Below, piece after piece: positions 59,801-64,000 of a stretch of 64,000 nucleotides of DNA (positions are counted from its first letter, which is position 1; the number at the start of each line of letters is the position of its first letter). The notes below the pieces were generated by a model. That model did no database searches. It was given only the letters and a program-made list of their open reading frames with translations, and was not told the origin of the DNA. The DNA is from Cinclus cinclus (lineage: Eukaryota > Chordata > Aves > Passeriformes > Cinclidae). The stretch is from assembly GCF_963662255.1 (NCBI RefSeq), contig NC_085067.1:5174428-5238427 (forward strand). The letters run 5' to 3'. The translations under genes and the position numbers were made by a program.

Positions 59801-62800
59801 GGTGGAAATACAACAGTTTAATCTGTCAGAGTGCCAGAGAAACCCAGAATTGAGCAGCCAACTAAAAAGCAAGAAAATATTCTACAATTTGGGGAGTTTG
59901 CCTCCAAAACAGCTCCTGACAGCAACATTAAAGGAGTTACATTGTGAATTGCTCTTTATTTGTGTATGGAAGTGTGGAAAAGAAAGCTGCTAAAATAGAC
60001 TGATGAGTTTTTCAAGGCTAAATTACAAACAAAAAGGAAAATCTTGAAGTCTATTGCCAAGACCAAAAAGTCAATGCAATGAGTCACAGCTGAAGTATTA
60101 AATTCCCATTTTGAGGCTTAATATCAAAGGAGCTGAATTCCTAAGAACAATAAAAAACCCATATGCTGTACCAAAGCAGGTATTGAAAGTAAAATTGCAG
60201 TTACCAAAGTGAAAAAAAACCAACAAACTAAACATGAATTTTAGAGAGATCAAAGTCGTTTGATACTTTTGTCAATAATGTCAACTACTACCCTGCCACT
60301 AGAAAGCTTCAAATGATGGAATTTCCTCACAGATATTTCCCCTTCCTGTTGTTCAGGTAAAGTTATCACTCTAGAGGAGGGATTTAAACGTGAAACCACC
60401 ACAAAAATATCCTCAAGAGGAAAATCGGGTGGAGGAGAAGGGCAGGAGGCAGCATTTCTGCTTTAGGATCTCACAAGTTTTTTCTCAGTATCTCATTGCA
60501 CAGAACAGTGTTTAAATTGAGCTGTGCAGCTTAAAAAAAAAAAATCAATTCTATTTTCAAAAGTGCCCCACTACCAGGAGTGCAAAGGGGCTAGGAAAAG
60601 GGTAAAACACTTTGAATGAAAATTATGTTGTGTGCCAGAGGAATATATACAAACACAAATCAAGCAAACCATGGGAAAGCAGCCCTAGATAAATGCAAAC
60701 AATGCAGTGGTGTTCATCTCAAAGTGCCTCTCCTTTAACAACAATAAACAGCAGCAAGTACCAAAATCATCTTTCATTTGGTTTTCTTCTCTTCAAATTT
60801 GATATCTAAGAGTGAAAATAAAGCAAAATAAAAATCAGAGTTGTGTGAGCTGGGGCTGGTGATGGGGCTGGTGCTGTTCAACATCTTTGGGGGGTGACAG
60901 GGACATGGGGGCAAGCTTGGCAGTGACACCAAACTGTGTGGGAAGGGATCTGGCCAGGCTGCAGAGGTGCCTCTGGGACAACCTGAGCAGGCTCAAGACC
61001 AAGTGGAAGGAAGAGCAATTTTACCATCCTGATACCTGGGGAAAAGAGAGGTGCTGGGATCTGCAGCAGCTTCAGATCATCTTTTGAGGAAGTGTGGATC
61101 CCTGTGGGATGAAATTGCACAGCCTAAAACCTTCCCCAGCAGCAGCAGGGCAGGCAGGCAGGAGGAATTCATCCTGGAGGAATCCTCCAGGGCACAGCAC
61201 TGCCTCTGTCCAGCTCAGCCTCTTCCCCTCCTCCCGGCCTTCAGCGGGAACAAAACAAACCAAAATCAACAAGCTCCTAGGAAATGCCAGCAGATCTCCC
61301 CACAGCACGGAGGGAGGGAAGCGTGGGGAGGAGGAAACTTCATGAAAACATCACCTTGAGTCCTTGAATCCAAGCAAACACAGCCCCAAGATCAGCAGCC
61401 AGATGTGCACAAACACAACTGCTCCAGTGGGAGATAACGTGAGTTGGCTCAAGCCAGCCAGTGGCTTATGAGTTTGCTGAGCTGTTTTATCCACAAATAT
61501 GTTAACTGATAAAAAAACTCCATGTTTTCCTGGAGCCTGGAAGCTGAAAACGGCAGGAAAGTGGCTTTGCATATGCAGAGAGGACACTGCACAGGGCAGG
61601 AGGAGAGCAGCACTTGGAAGTGTGGAAAAGGACATTCCTTGCTCCTGGTATCCTCACAGAGGATCAGCATGCAGAATATGAACAAAAACCAGGGACTTGC
61701 ACAAATAGAAAGAAGCAAATGCTTCATAGTTGCACGATATGTTTCTTTTCACTTCTCAAAACACTTTTCAAAGCTCAATTAACCATTTCAATATCCCCAA
61801 GAGGGGCATGAACAGCAAATATTTCAGGTCTGCCCAGGAAACAAAGCCAAGGAAGGGAAGTAATTTGGTGAGTGATAGAAAATTTTAAAGATCAGATTGA
61901 GACTGAATTTCAAACATCCTAATTCCTGACTTCAACCCTCTATAAAGACAGAAAACTTTAAATAAAAGGTCAGTGATGTAAAATATAAAAAGGAAAACAA
62001 ACATTACTCAATCTGTGTGTGACAGCCCTTCCCAACAGACTGGTGGTGTTCAAAAAGTCTGGTGGATTCACCACAAGCACCTGAACCTTGTGCCAGCTGA
62101 TACTCTGGGGACAGCAAAGTTGATTTCCATTTCCCACTGGAAGAAAAATTGTGCTAAAACAGACAGATCCAAACAAGTTCCAAATATTTTTAATATGCTC
62201 TGAGTTAATAAAAATGATGAATGAAAAAAGGGAAGGAAAGTTTAAAGTCAAGACGCAGAAAGAGAGCGAAGAAGCTTTTTTTTCCCCTGGTTCAATGAAC
62301 CCTGAATTCTGACTTTTGTTAGAAGTGAAAAACGTAATTTAAAACATACCCAGCTGTAAAATCGAAATGAACTCAACCTCTGGTTGAAAATCAGACATTT
62401 TGGTGCCAAACTTGAAGCAGGCATCTCTGTCTGCCAAGAGCCTGTGCCACGGGAATGAATCCACTTCCATCCAAAAGAGCTCATGGGCATTTTTAAACCT
62501 TCCAGCTTTTCCAAGTCATGACTTTCAACGTGAGTTACCATAACCCAAATCAGCCAGACTGCAATAAAACACACAGTAATAGAGGAAGGACTTTGAATTT
62601 GTATTTAAAATGCTATTCTGGCTACTGCTGCTTAGCATGAGAACCTGGGAGAGGAAAGGAAAAGTAAAATTATTCCATTTTACAGAATCTTTAAAGATCC
62701 ATGAGAAATCAAATTCTGTGTACACTGAACTGACAGCAGCCAGAACTACAGGATAGCTTTAATCAAGGAGTGTGAAAATTCTCAGTAACTGTTCAGTAAT

Positions 62801-64000
62801 CAGAAACCGAGTGGCCAGTTCAAGGCTGATTGTTGACTTCATTAAAACCACTCATTAAGGAATGTGGGACCCAGTTCAGCAGTGAAAGTGCAGAGAAATG
62901 CCAGGAAAAGGCTCTTCAGTCTGCAATGAGAACTGTGAGGAGACAGGGATGCAGACAGATACATAGCTTGAATCACAAGCAGAAAAATGACTGACAAGCT
63001 GAGGAAATGGCAGCTTTGGGGAACGGCAAATTCAGAGTTCTGGGTGTGGAAAGAAGGGAGAGAAGCAGTAAAACAGCCAATGGCCACTGATGGAAATAGA
63101 AACAGCAGTAAAACCAACTGAAATGAGGGAGCTGGGCAACAGCTGAGATATCAGAGCTACGGCTGCAATATTATCATGTCTGTGTGCTCCAAGGAAACAG
63201 GACCTCAGCTTGCTCAGCCCCAACTGGGTGAGCTCACTCCCCATTTTACATTAACAATCCTCCAAATGCCAGGACACACTCAAGTTTTCATCCAAAGCAA
63301 AACCTGGAGCTCTGAGCCCTGGGAACCAACTTTATTCACAGGTCAGGACAGTCTTAGAAAATTAATTCCCACCCAGCCATGCTTTGGGTAAGGGGAGGTT
63401 TGGGAAAAGTAACACAATTCTGACAGTAGCGAGTTTCATTAATAATTTAGGACTCAACTGATAAAACAGCTTCACTTCTATAAAATCTGTGACGCTATTT
63501 AACAAAAAAAAAAGAAGATTATCCCAGCTGCCAGATCTGCAGGATCAGCTCATGGGGAGCTCCAGGAGGGGCCCACCCGGGGTGCTGCATGTGCCAGGCT
63601 CTGTCCCTGCTGTCCCCAGCTCACAAAGGACACCGAGCCCTGTTTTTCCCCTACCCTCAGCTGGGCACTCTCAGAGCACAGGGACTATTTTGTTTGATCA
63701 GGTGGCCTTTCAAGCTCTTGTCTTTCAAGCTGAAAAGAAGAATCACATTCCACCAGAGCCACTCCTCAAATCACGGCAGGTAACAAAGGCTTAATCCTCT
63801 CTGATGGCACTCGGGCTCAGGGAGCGTTTCTGAGCCACAATTCAATATTATCTGTGCTCGGGCTGCCACAAGAGCTCTCTCTGTGCTGTGCACACCTGCC
63901 GGGCAGAGCTGGAGCGCAGCCATCGGTGATTATTCCCAGGAACCAGGCAAAGGCAGGTGCAGGGAAGTGGCAGCAACTCGCCCGGCCGAACCCGAACTGC
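56811..64000 (-). other. TMEM248 5' intron / upstream region; non-coding
   Basis: The first coding exon begins with a splice acceptor, so at least one 5' UTR exon must lie at higher coordinate. No clear CpG island is present up to 64000, although the last 100 bases become CpG-richer (CTCGCCCGGCCGAACCCGAAC), suggesting the promoter starts at or just past the window edge. Contents are one CR1 reverse-transcriptase remnant (60848), short A-runs and otherwise unique AT-rich sequence. Confidence 0.6.
60848..61085 (+). mobile_element. CR1 ORF2 (reverse transcriptase) remnant
   Basis: CTGGTGCTGTTCAACATCTT, CAAGCTTGGCAGTGACACCA, AACTGTGTGGGAAGGGA and CCAGGCTGCAGAGGTGCCTC match the order of bases encoding the LFNIF...FADDTKL...RDLxRL region of CR1 reverse transcriptase. 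The frame is broken and there are internal deletions. It is an inactive fossil. Confidence 0.75.

Overview
This is a vertebrate nuclear window, almost certainly from a bird and probably a songbird. Seven fragments of CR1 LINEs, the dominant avian retrotransposon, are recognisable. The rest of the non-coding DNA is dominated by micro- and minisatellites of the kind dense on avian microchromosomes. The species call is inference; two ordinary vertebrate genes are firmly supported, both on the minus strand.

Layout, low to high coordinate. (1) 1-9093 is intron 2 of LRRC75A. The later exons, which carry the leucine-rich repeats, lie outside the window below position 1. (2) 9094-9222 is LRRC75A exon 2. 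(3) 9223-31251 is its 22-kb intron 1. (4) 31252-31515 is exon 1, with the start codon, inside a CpG-island promoter reaching about 32.4 kb. (5) About 32.4-49.0 kb is intergenic DNA with an unusual series of tandem arrays: a 47-bp satellite, two GGATCC-type minisatellites in inverted orientation, CATC, GGAGAA and CATCC microsatellites, a second GGATCC-type array, and CTCC- and pyrimidine-rich arrays. (6) About 49.0-51.8 kb is the probable TMEM248 3' UTR. (7) 51799-56794 is the complete TMEM248 coding region in six coding exons (314 codons). (8) 56811-64000 is the TMEM248 first intron or upstream region. The promoter is not clearly visible and may lie just beyond the window.

The two genes are transcribed in the same direction, TMEM248 upstream of LRRC75A. 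In human they lie on different chromosomes (7q11.21 and 17p11.2, from memory). Their adjacency fits the avian linkage group equivalent to chicken chromosome 19, which combines human 7q11 and 17 material. They are not known to work together. LRRC75A is a poorly characterised leucine-rich-repeat protein, here with an N-terminal myristoylation-type motif. TMEM248 is a two-pass glycosylated membrane protein of unknown function.

Most long open frames here are artefacts of tandem repeats or of the CpG island. I found no tRNA, rRNA, CRISPR array or intact mobile element. The most noteworthy signals are the inverted minisatellite pair with a short telomere-like motif at one arm, the LRRC75A 5' leader (in-frame open region, 21-bp repeats, myristoylation motif), and an unexplained exon-like segment at 41194-41344.
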